NCBI RefSeq assembly: GCF_900156865.1
Contig: NZ_LT732529.1
Coordinates: forward strand, 2,215,805 to 2,279,804
DNA: 64,000 bases
DNA from: Litchfieldia sinesaloumensis
GTDB taxonomy: Bacteria > Bacillota > Bacilli > Bacillales > Bacillaceae_L
Reading direction: 5' to 3'
Below, piece by piece: positions 58,195 through 64,000 of the stretch. The notes below the pieces were generated by a model. That model worked only from the letters and a program-made list of their open reading frames with translations. It was not told the DNA's origin and did not search any database. A program made the position numbers and the translations under genes. Position 1 is the first letter of the stretch; each line of letters starts with the position of its first letter.

Positions 58195-59265
58195 TTAGAA
58201 ACTGCCAGTATTAACATTAGCAGGACGAGTAACTGGTTCAGTTAAGGACTTCCCATCTTCTGTCACAACGTCTTCACTTCCGTTTACTGTAATTGCAACA
58301 CCTTCAATTTCAGGTTGTTCTGTTAAAGAAAGAACTAATGAGTTAATAACATGCTTGGAAACCATTTTCTCATTAAATGCTCCAAAAATAGCTTCATTGA
58401 AGTCTAGTGTTGCTTTACCATCTTCCATCTTAACTCCTAAAAGTTTTACATCCTGATGAATATCACTAATTAAAGTTGAATTCATATTTGGACCATTGAT
58501 AAGGGCATTTACAACTGATGTGACTTGATCATCACCAGTATTTTCAATACGTTTCGTCACAGGTACATAGTATTCAGCTTCTTCATTTTGAACATAGAAA
58601 TAAAGAGTCACAGGGCGGCTGTTCGTAATATCCACAACTCCACTGTTATCGACATTAATTCCATCTGCTCTGCTTAAATCCGCCGGAATTGGTGTACCAT
58701 TCACAGGCATTTCGTCTAATGTATAGCCGTTAACACTGATTACAACATTTTTCACATTATCAAATTGAGTTAAAGTCCAAGTAATAGCTTGTAAAATTTT
58801 ATCTTCGTCCTCAGGACTATAGGTTCCAAATTCCTTTGAGAAGTCAGCTGTCAACGTTCCATCCTTGAGGTTTACATCCACTTCTGTATCCTGTGGAATA
58901 ACGGCCCTAAATCCATCTGGTAAGATTTCATTTAACGGTCCACCCGCTACTAAATATTCAAGAACTTGTCTAGCTGCCGAATCTGTCTTTGGAAGATCGA
59001 CAGTATAAGGAACCACCAATCCATTATCATCGATTAAATAAAGATCTCGTTTTACTGTTTCAGTAGTAGCCTCGTCTTGATCAGTTCCTTCAGTATCTTC
59101 AATAGCCGGATCATCCCCCTTTGCTACAGTTTCATCCACCGTTTCATTCTGTGGCGGATCCATTTGTGTGACTTCTTCCTCTCCACCAAATAAGCCACAT
59201 CCTGAAAGTAGCACTGTTGAAGTAACAACTGTTGCAGCTATTGCAGATTTAGTTATTTTACGCAT
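58195..59265 (-). CDS. gerM: Germination/sporulation lipoprotein GerM
   Basis: GerM is a lipoprotein needed for engulfment, spore cortex formation and germination in B. subtilis. A type II signal peptide has the lipobox L20-S21-G22-C23. An acidic linker follows, then two GerMN domains (about 95-200 and 235-345), each starting with TLYFY- or RDLYLIDDNG-like strands and ending with FSKEFGTYSPEDE or DFNEAIFGAFNE. The ORF extends 29 codons upstream, but the ATG used here has GGAGGG before it. Length 356. In B. subtilis gerM directly follows racE; here 870 bases separate them. Confidence 0.94.
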   Translation of the reverse strand: MRKITKSAIAATVVTSTVLLSGCGLFGGEEEVTQMDPPQNETVDETVAKGDDPAIEDTEGTDQDEATTETVKRDLYLIDDNGLVVPYTVDLPKTDSAARQVLEYLVAGGPLNEILPDGFRAVIPQDTEVDVNLKDGTLTADFSKEFGTYSPEDEDKILQAITWTLTQFDNVKNVVISVNGYTLDEMPVNGTPIPADLSRADGINVDNSGVVDITNSRPVTLYFYVQNEEAEYYVPVTKRIENTGDDQVTSVVNALINGPNMNSTLISDIHQDVKLLGVKMEDGKATLDFNEAIFGAFNEKMVSKHVINSLVLSLTEQPEIEGVAITVNGSEDVVTEDGKSLTEPVTRPANVNTGSF

Positions 59266-59433
59266 TCTTTTCCCTCCTAAGGCAGTTTGTACTACTATGT
59301 ATACGAGCCTATTTTTCAAATTAGACCGCTTTTTCATGAAAAAGTTGGACAAAATGTTTTGGATTTAGGTTGTTATGGATTGTAAAAATAGAATAGAAGA
59401 TTTAAAATTATCTCAAACTAAGAAAGATGTGTT

Positions 59434-60033
59434 GTGTTGATTATTAAAACTTGAACTGTTCCACTTGAATTACAGCTCCTAAGGTTTATCAGAGCGCGAA
59501 ACAAAGTTACCAATAAAATTGAAAATCGAATTATTACTCTTGAAAAAGGTTTTTCTGGGGAAACAATGTTTGACGACCGTATGGGAAGTCTTTCACTCGA
59601 TTCCCTCACTATTAATGACATGTTTCTTGAAACAAACAGCACTTTTTACCAAATCGATTCCCTACTTATTTCACAATACAAGATGCACGTTTTTGATGTA
59701 AAAAACTTTGAAGGTGATTACATTCTAAACGGTGATCAATGGAAAATCTTATCTACTGGAAAAGAAGTCAAAAATCCCTTATTACAACTCTCCGATGCCA
59801 GTCACTTCTAAGACAATTGCTCCAACAACTTGGTTCCAACCTAACAGTGGAAGGACACCTCGTTTTTATAAACCCCAGAATGTGGTAATGTAGAAAACAT
59901 CGAATCAGCAATAATTTGGAGCATCGATGAATTAAAAATGCTTTTTCCTAATATAAGAATTTCAACGAAGACTATTTTTGATTGGTGCTTGATTATAAAG
60001 GATAAAAGAACCGTCAGAAAAGTTCTTGCAAAA
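59434..60033 (+). pseudogene. Decayed NERD-domain protein gene
   Basis: Read in order, fragments LELQLLRFIRARNKV, LEKGFSGETMFDDRM, LTINDMFLETNSTFYQIDSLLI, VFDVKNFEGDYILNGDQWKIL and KEVKNPLLQL match, from memory, the nuclease-related NERD family of Bacillus, including the conserved D...VKNFEGD core. The frame then shifts at about 59788: the next fragment LRCQSLLRQLLQQLGSNLTVEGHLVFINP continues in another frame and is followed by a second shift near 59875. An in-frame TGA (59452-59454) also interrupts the start. The gene runs opposite to its neighbours, between racE and gerM. It is clearly non-functional as one protein. The 3' boundary is approximate. Confidence 0.85.
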
Positions 60034-60105
60034 AATTATAATTCTATCTCAATGGCTCATGCATGCAACGTAAAACCACAAAATACCAATCTCCCATTTT
60101 TTCAA

Positions 60106-60130
60106 CAAAAAAAAGCCCCACAAGGGACTT
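60106..60130 (-). terminator. Terminator after racE
   Basis: An AGTCCC/GGGGCT hairpin with a four-base loop followed on the minus strand by eight T, next to the racE stop codon. Confidence 0.82.
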
Positions 60131-60135
60131 TTTCT

Positions 60136-60930
60136 CTAGAGCTTCACAGATTTCACATTGTACACTGGTTCCTCAAACCAGTTCGTTGCAATTTGCTGGA
60201 AAATTTCTTTTTCGCCTGTTGTGAGGAACAGGTGGCCACTTTTTGATGGTTTCGTGTTTAACATTCCGCTATAAAACAAAACAGTACTTACTTCTCGGGC
60301 GGTCTCGGCACCGGAATCGATGAGTTTGATACCATCACCTAAATAAGCCTGTATCGTGTTATGCAGAAGTGGATAATGGGTACAACCAAGAATCAGTGTG
60401 TCGATTTCTTTACCTTTCAATGGAACAAGAGACTCAGCCACTATTAGTTCAGCCTTCGATCCGATAAACTCCCCAGCTTCCACAATTGGAACAAAGCGTG
60501 GACAGGCAAGGCTTTCGACATTGATTTGATTGTTTATTGATTTCAGTGCATCTTCGTAAGCACCACTTTCAATTGTGTTCACCGTACCAATTACGCCGAC
60601 ATAGTTATTTTTAGTCACCTTTAATGCGGTTCTTGCACCAGGATAGACTACACCGATCACTGGGATTGAAAGCTCGGATTGAATTTCATCCAATACCAAT
60701 GCAGTTGCTGTATTACATGCAATGACTAGCATTTTTATATCATGTGACAATAAATAGTTCGTCAGCTCCCACGTAAACTGACGAACTTCTTCTTTAGGTC
60801 TAGGTCCATACGGACACCTTGAGTTATCACCTAAATATATGATTTCCTCATTAGGTAATTGTCTAATTATTTCCCGAGCAACGGTTAAACCGCCAACCCC
60901 TGAATCGATAACTCCAATTGGTCTATTCAA
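60136..60930 (-). CDS. racE: Glutamate racemase
   Basis: RacE makes D-glutamate for peptidoglycan (and poly-gamma-glutamate in some species). The two catalytic cysteines lie in [11 protein letters not shown] and [11 protein letters not shown]. The N-terminus [29 protein letters not shown], and the VIGVVYPGA segment are typical. Its 264 residues fit. It lies 10 bases after the MarR gene ysmB. The gene may also be named murI. Confidence 0.96.
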   Translation of the reverse strand: MNRPIGVIDSGVGGLTVAREIIRQLPNEEIIYLGDNSRCPYGPRPKEEVRQFTWELTNYLLSHDIKMLVIACNTATALVLDEIQSELSIPVIGVVYPGARTALKVTKNNYVGVIGTVNTIESGAYEDALKSINNQINVESLACPRFVPIVEAGEFIGSKAELIVAESLVPLKGKEIDTLILGCTHYPLLHNTIQAYLGDGIKLIDSGAETAREVSTVLFYSGMLNTKPSKSGHLFLTTGEKEIFQQIATNWFEEPVYNVKSVKL

Positions 60931-60940
60931 ATGTTTCGCC

Positions 60941-61399
60941 TCATTCTACTCGCATTTCTTGATGTAATTTCCTTAGACTCTTTTCTAATTGGAACACTTC
61001 TTCCTCAGAAAAGTTCTCCATAATTTCACTTAAGTAATCTTGTCTCTTCTTAATTACTTCTTCTATGATACGCTCTCCTTCATCCAATAAATGAATTCGA
61101 ACAACACGTCGATCTTTTGGGTCTTTTACACGCATAACTAGATTATTTTTTTCCATGCGGTCAACAAGATCTGTTGTGGTGCTGCATGCTAGGTACATTT
61201 TATTTGATAATTCACCGATTGTCATGTCACCATGTTCTAGCAGCCACTGAAGTGCAATAAATTGTGGTGTTGTGATGGTAAAATTACTTAAGATTTCTCG
61301 GCCTTTTTGTTTTAATAAACCAGAAATATAACGAAGGGATTTTTCGATATCTGCAATTACTTGAAAGTCTTTTGTTTCATTGCTCTCTTTAACAGTCAT
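60941..61399 (-). CDS. ysmB: MarR-family regulator YsmB
   Basis: A winged helix-turn-helix protein with [62 protein letters not shown], the complete MarR DNA-binding wing. N- and C-terminal helices form the dimer region. The ATG used has GGAGAGGATG before it; an extended ORF of 14 more codons has no support. Length 152. It precedes racE in one operon, as in B. subtilis. The target and ligand are unknown. Confidence 0.92.
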   Translation of the reverse strand: MTVKESNETKDFQVIADIEKSLRYISGLLKQKGREILSNFTITTPQFIALQWLLEHGDMTIGELSNKMYLACSTTTDLVDRMEKNNLVMRVKDPKDRRVVRIHLLDEGERIIEEVIKKRQDYLSEIMENFSEEEVFQLEKSLRKLHQEMRVE

Positions 61400-61594
61400 T
61401 ACATCCTCTCCTATTAAAAATAATGTAAGATAAACCAACAATTCTTCTCTTTAATTGTGTTGGGAATTATAAACTTGGATAATAAATTTTTCGAGTCAGG
61501 AAAAAAGCTATATTATTCTTATTTTCTACTTTTTTCGCATAAAAAGCAAGTTCAAGTTATCTTGATGATATGTAGTTCTCACTTCAAATAAGTA

Positions 61595-61628
61595 ACCGGC
61601 TACCTTACTTACGTAAAGTGTAGCCGGT
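61595..61628 (-). terminator. Terminator after gerE
   Basis: An ACCGGCTA/TAGCCGGT stem followed on the minus strand by a T-rich tract (TTACTTATTTG), just downstream of the gerE stop. Confidence 0.75.
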
Positions 61629-61633
61629 GATAC

Positions 61634-61858
61634 TTAAAGTTCAAGTTCTCCCATACGAAGGAGCTCTACAACTGCTTGAGAACGCCCCTTTACTCCCAGC
61701 TTTTGCATCGCATTCGAAATGTGGTTACGAACTGTTTTTTCGCTTATGAATAGTTCATTTGCGATATCTTTCGTTGTTTTATCTTGAACTAATAATTCAA
61801 AAACTTCTCTCTCTCTTTTTGTTAGTAGCGGTTTTGGTTGAAACTCTTTCTCCTTCAA
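61634..61858 (-). CDS. gerE: Late mother-cell sporulation regulator GerE
   Basis: GerE is a small LuxR-type DNA-binding protein that, with sigma K, activates and represses late spore-coat genes. The 74-residue sequence is close to B. subtilis GerE throughout (PLLTKREREVFELLVQDKTTKDIANELFISEKTVRNHISNAMQKLGVKGRSQAVVELLRMGELEL), with the whole helix-turn-helix. The start is a TTG with GGAGGG 9 bases upstream, and it matches the known N-terminus MKEKEFQ. A near-perfect sigma-K promoter lies upstream. Confidence 0.97.
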   Translation of the reverse strand: MKEKEFQPKPLLTKREREVFELLVQDKTTKDIANELFISEKTVRNHISNAMQKLGVKGRSQAVVELLRMGELEL

Positions 61859-61922
61859 GTATTGTAACCCTCCTTGCTAAGGTTCGAGCTGAACTACTGG
61901 ATGGGTATATATTTAGTCACAA

Positions 61923-61951
61923 TATAGTATGAGAAGGAGAGCGCTGCCGTG
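61923..61951 (-). promoter_or_regulatory. Sigma-K promoter of gerE
   Basis: Minus strand CAC (61949-61951), exactly 17 bases, CATACTATA (61923-61931): fits the sigma-K consensus (mAC, 16-17 bases, CATAnnnTA) at every defined base. In B. subtilis gerE is transcribed by sigma K. Confidence 0.85.
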
Positions 61952-62019
61952 ACTGTTGTAGAGTCGTTATGTAGACTTTTTCGCGTCCATTTTTTGATAT
62001 AATGGTATATTTGAACTCC

Positions 62020-62490
62020 TTAACTCATACAATATAGGTCAAGTGTTTTGGTTATCATTTGTTTGACCTCTTCAGACCATGGTACACCTTTTCCTGTTCG
62101 CTTCGATATTTGAACTAGTGTACTCTTACCTACAAAACAAATGGAATCAGTTTCATTTTTCGCCATATAGTGGATATCCATGGATGACTTACCAAGCTGA
62201 TTTATTTTCACATACAGTTTTAACTGCTCATCAAAAAAGACCTGTTTTAAATAATCGCATTGTTGGCTTGCAACAACTGGTATAGTTTCACTTGAATCGG
62301 CAGTCCATTTTTGCATAAACCCCAAATAAGTAAAATACTGAATTCTTGCCTCCTCAAAATAGACAAAGGGTACAGTGTTATTTAAGTGCCCAAACATGTC
62401 AGTTTCAGAAAAGCGTACTTGGATTGGTTGATAAAAATCAAATGCTCTCTCCCATTTCTCAATATCATCTATATACGTAATATGCTTCAT
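62020..62490 (-). CDS. ysmA: 4-hydroxybenzoyl-CoA thioesterase-fold protein YsmA
   Basis: A hot-dog fold acyl-CoA thioesterase-like protein. The catalytic-site segment is VRFSETDMFGHLNNTVPFVYFEEARIQYF, in which the Asp of the family (T-D-x-x-G-H-x-N) is present. Its 156 residues fit the 4HBT group. Its neighbours gerE and sdhB are as in B. subtilis. The substrate is unknown. Confidence 0.9.
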   Translation of the reverse strand: MKHITYIDDIEKWERAFDFYQPIQVRFSETDMFGHLNNTVPFVYFEEARIQYFTYLGFMQKWTADSSETIPVVASQQCDYLKQVFFDEQLKLYVKINQLGKSSMDIHYMAKNETDSICFVGKSTLVQISKRTGKGVPWSEEVKQMITKTLDLYCMS

Positions 62491-62620
62491 TCCAATCGCT
62501 CCTTACATAAGATTATTCAAGTCGATGTAAAGTGGTACCTTATCTAACTGGAAAACCGGAAATTTCATGTCTAGCTTTGCCGTCCCACTTAAAGCTTTTC
62601 ATTATTGTAAAAAAACTCGT

Positions 62621-62658
62621 AAAAAAAGCACCCCTCCATGTTACATGAAGGAGTGCTT
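62621..62658 (-). terminator. Terminator of the sdh operon
   Basis: AAGCAC...GTGCTT arms with an imperfect CCTCCATG/CATGAAGG extension, followed on the minus strand by seven T. It lies 13 bases after the sdhB stop. Confidence 0.88.
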
Positions 62659-62670
62659 ATGGCTACTCTA

Positions 62671-63429
62671 TTAGACTTGGTCACTACCAAACATGTTTCT
62701 GAATGCTTGGATTGAAGTGTCTCTGTTTAAAGCTGCAATTGAAGTTGTAAGTGGAATACCTTTTGGACAAGACTGTACACAGTTCTGTGAGTTACCACAG
62801 TTCGCCAGGCCTCCATCTCCCATAATTGTCTCTAAACGTTCACCTTTATTCATCGCACCAGTTGGATGAGCGTTGAATAAACGAACTTGTGATAATGGCG
62901 CAGGTCCCATGAAATCAGACTTGTCGTTCACATTTGGACAAGCTTCAAGGCAAACGCCACATGTCATACATTTTGATAACTCATATGCCCACTGACGTTT
63001 CTTCTCAGGCATACGAGGACCAGGACCTAAATCGTACGTTCCGTCGATTGGAATCCATGCTTTTACCTTCTTCAATGAATCAAACATTCTACTACGATCG
63101 ATTTGTAAATCACGAACGATAGGGAATGTCTTCATTGGCTCAAGTTTAATTGGTTGTTCAAGTTGGTCAATCAGGGCAGAACATGATTGACGTGGCTTGC
63201 CGTTGATGATCATTGAACATGCACCACAAACCTCTTCCAAACAATTCATATCCCAAGTAATTGGGGCTACTTGATTTCCATTGATATCAACTGGATTACG
63301 ACGAAATTCCATGAGTGCAGAAATTACGTTCATATTTTTACGATATGGAACCTTAAATTTAACTACATATGGTTGAGAATCTGGAGTATCCTGACGAGTT
63401 ACATGGAATTCAACTGTTTTTTCACTCAT
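62671..63429 (-). CDS. sdhB: Succinate dehydrogenase iron-sulfur subunit
   Basis: SdhB passes electrons from the flavin of SdhA to menaquinone. The [2Fe-2S] ligands lie in CLEEVCGACSMIINGKPRQSC, and two further clusters are bound by CMTCGVCLEACP and CGNSQNCVQSCP. From the ATG with AGGAGG before it the protein is 252 residues; an extended ORF begins 16 codons earlier and is not supported. It starts one base after sdhA and is last in sdhCAB. Confidence 0.97.
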   Translation of the reverse strand: MSEKTVEFHVTRQDTPDSQPYVVKFKVPYRKNMNVISALMEFRRNPVDINGNQVAPITWDMNCLEEVCGACSMIINGKPRQSCSALIDQLEQPIKLEPMKTFPIVRDLQIDRSRMFDSLKKVKAWIPIDGTYDLGPGPRMPEKKRQWAYELSKCMTCGVCLEACPNVNDKSDFMGPAPLSQVRLFNAHPTGAMNKGERLETIMGDGGLANCGNSQNCVQSCPKGIPLTTSIAALNRDTSIQAFRNMFGSDQV

Positions 63430-63430
63430 C

Positions 63431-64000
63431 TTACTTTGCCTCCTTCTTCTTTGTATAATCACGTTTACGTGGTGCAATTAATGAAGTATCTACTTCTTCA
63501 TAATGGAATGCAGGTGCAGTATCCTTCCCAGTAAATGTAGCCATAGTTGTTTTTAAGAAGTCCTCGTCATTACGATCAGGGAATTCAGGTTTATAGTGCG
63601 CTCCACGACTTTCATTACGGTTATAAGCACCGATTGTAATTACACGAGCAAGCTGAAGCATATTTTGCAATTGACGTGTAAATGTAGCTCCTTGGTTGCT
63701 CCATTTAGAAGTGTCATTGATATTAATATTCTTATAACGCTCCATTAACTCTTGAATCTTTTCATCAGTCTTTAAAAGTTTGTCATTGTAACGAACAACT
63801 GTAACGTTATCCGTCATCCACTCGCCAAGCTCTTTGTGAAGAACGTACGCATTTTCAGTACCATCCATTGACATGATTTCATCCCATTTTTCTTGCTCTT
63901 GTTTCACATGGCTATCGAAAACACTTGAAGAAATGGAGTCTGTACCTTTTTTAAGACCTTTAATGTAATTTACAGCATTAGGACCAGCAACCATACCACC
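63431..64000 (-). CDS. sdhA: Succinate dehydrogenase flavoprotein subunit, C-terminal part
   Basis: The last 189 residues of SdhA, cut by the window edge. Starting G-G-M-V-A-G-P-N-A-V-N-Y, it contains the RVITIGAYNRNESRGAHYKPEFPDRNDEDFLKTTMATF segment with the substrate-binding Arg and His common to fumarate reductase/succinate dehydrogenase flavoproteins, and the tail RKRDYTKKKEAK typical of Bacillus SdhA. The FAD-linking histidine lies outside the window. Confidence 0.96.
   Translation of the reverse strand, partial: GGMVAGPNAVNYIKGLKKGTDSISSSVFDSHVKQEQEKWDEIMSMDGTENAYVLHKELGEWMTDNVTVVRYNDKLLKTDEKIQELMERYKNININDTSKWSNQGATFTRQLQNMLQLARVITIGAYNRNESRGAHYKPEFPDRNDEDFLKTTMATFTGKDTAPAFHYEEVDTSLIAPRKRDYTKKKEAK

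Noticed and set aside
59938-60246. 102-codon plus-strand ORF between the NERD fragments and racE
   Set aside because: Its first part is the decayed end of the NERD gene and its last part runs antisense through the racE terminator and coding region; no start signal.

Overview
The window is a low-GC chromosome segment of an endospore-forming member of the Bacillaceae (Bacillus in the broad sense). The evidence is spore-specific genes (spoIIB, spoVID, lonB, gerM, gerE, ysxE) in the gene order known from Bacillus subtilis, T-box leaders, and close protein similarity to B. subtilis families. Almost every gene lies on the minus strand, so transcription runs from high to low coordinates. No insertion sequence, prophage or CRISPR array was found.

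Layout from low to high coordinates. 1-458 holds the 5' end of a bacillopeptidase F-like protease gene. 1080-5118 is the cell-shape and division cluster minD, minC, mreD, mreC, mreB. 5257-7944 holds radC, maf and spoIIB. 8082-22545 is the main accessory block: a nearly complete type IV pilus locus (two ATPases pilB and pilT, platform pilC, major pilin, prepilin peptidase, pilM/N/O, three minor prepilins) with three unusual extra genes (a VanW/G5 cell-wall protein, a three-helix acidic protein, a PRC-barrel protein). In B. subtilis only comC is found between folC and spoIIB. 22699-26740 is folC and valS, with a valS T-box leader. 27264-29866 holds a small membrane-protein gene, ysxE and spoVID. 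30106-36424 is the hemAXCDBL operon. 36781-45524 holds a LiaI-like membrane protein, engB, lonA, lonB, clpX and tig. 45870-55130 is ysoA and the ilvBHC-leuABCD operon behind a leucine T-box leader. 56001-56077 is tRNA-Arg(UCU). 56205-60930 holds ysnB, rdgB, rph, gerM, a decayed NERD-domain gene and racE. 60941-64000 holds ysmB, gerE, ysmA, sdhB and the 3' end of sdhA.

How the genes fit together: the mre/min genes set rod shape and division site. The pilus block encodes a machine able to extend (PilB) and retract (PilT) a pilus, and it has no secretin, as expected for a single-membrane cell. The hem operon makes uroporphyrinogen precursors from glutamyl-tRNA. ilv-leu makes branched-chain amino acids and is controlled by uncharged tRNA-Leu. 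lonA, lonB, clpX and tig handle protein quality control. The spore genes are spread through the segment, and plausible sporulation promoters (sigma F before lonB, sigma K before gerE) can be read from the sequence.

Most interesting points: the type IV pilus locus and its unfamiliar proteins, in particular the acidic insertions shared by three consecutive gene products; the NERD pseudogene between racE and gerM; two copies of a structured intergenic repeat near 36.6 kb and 40.3 kb; and two unexplained palindromic elements flanking hemL.
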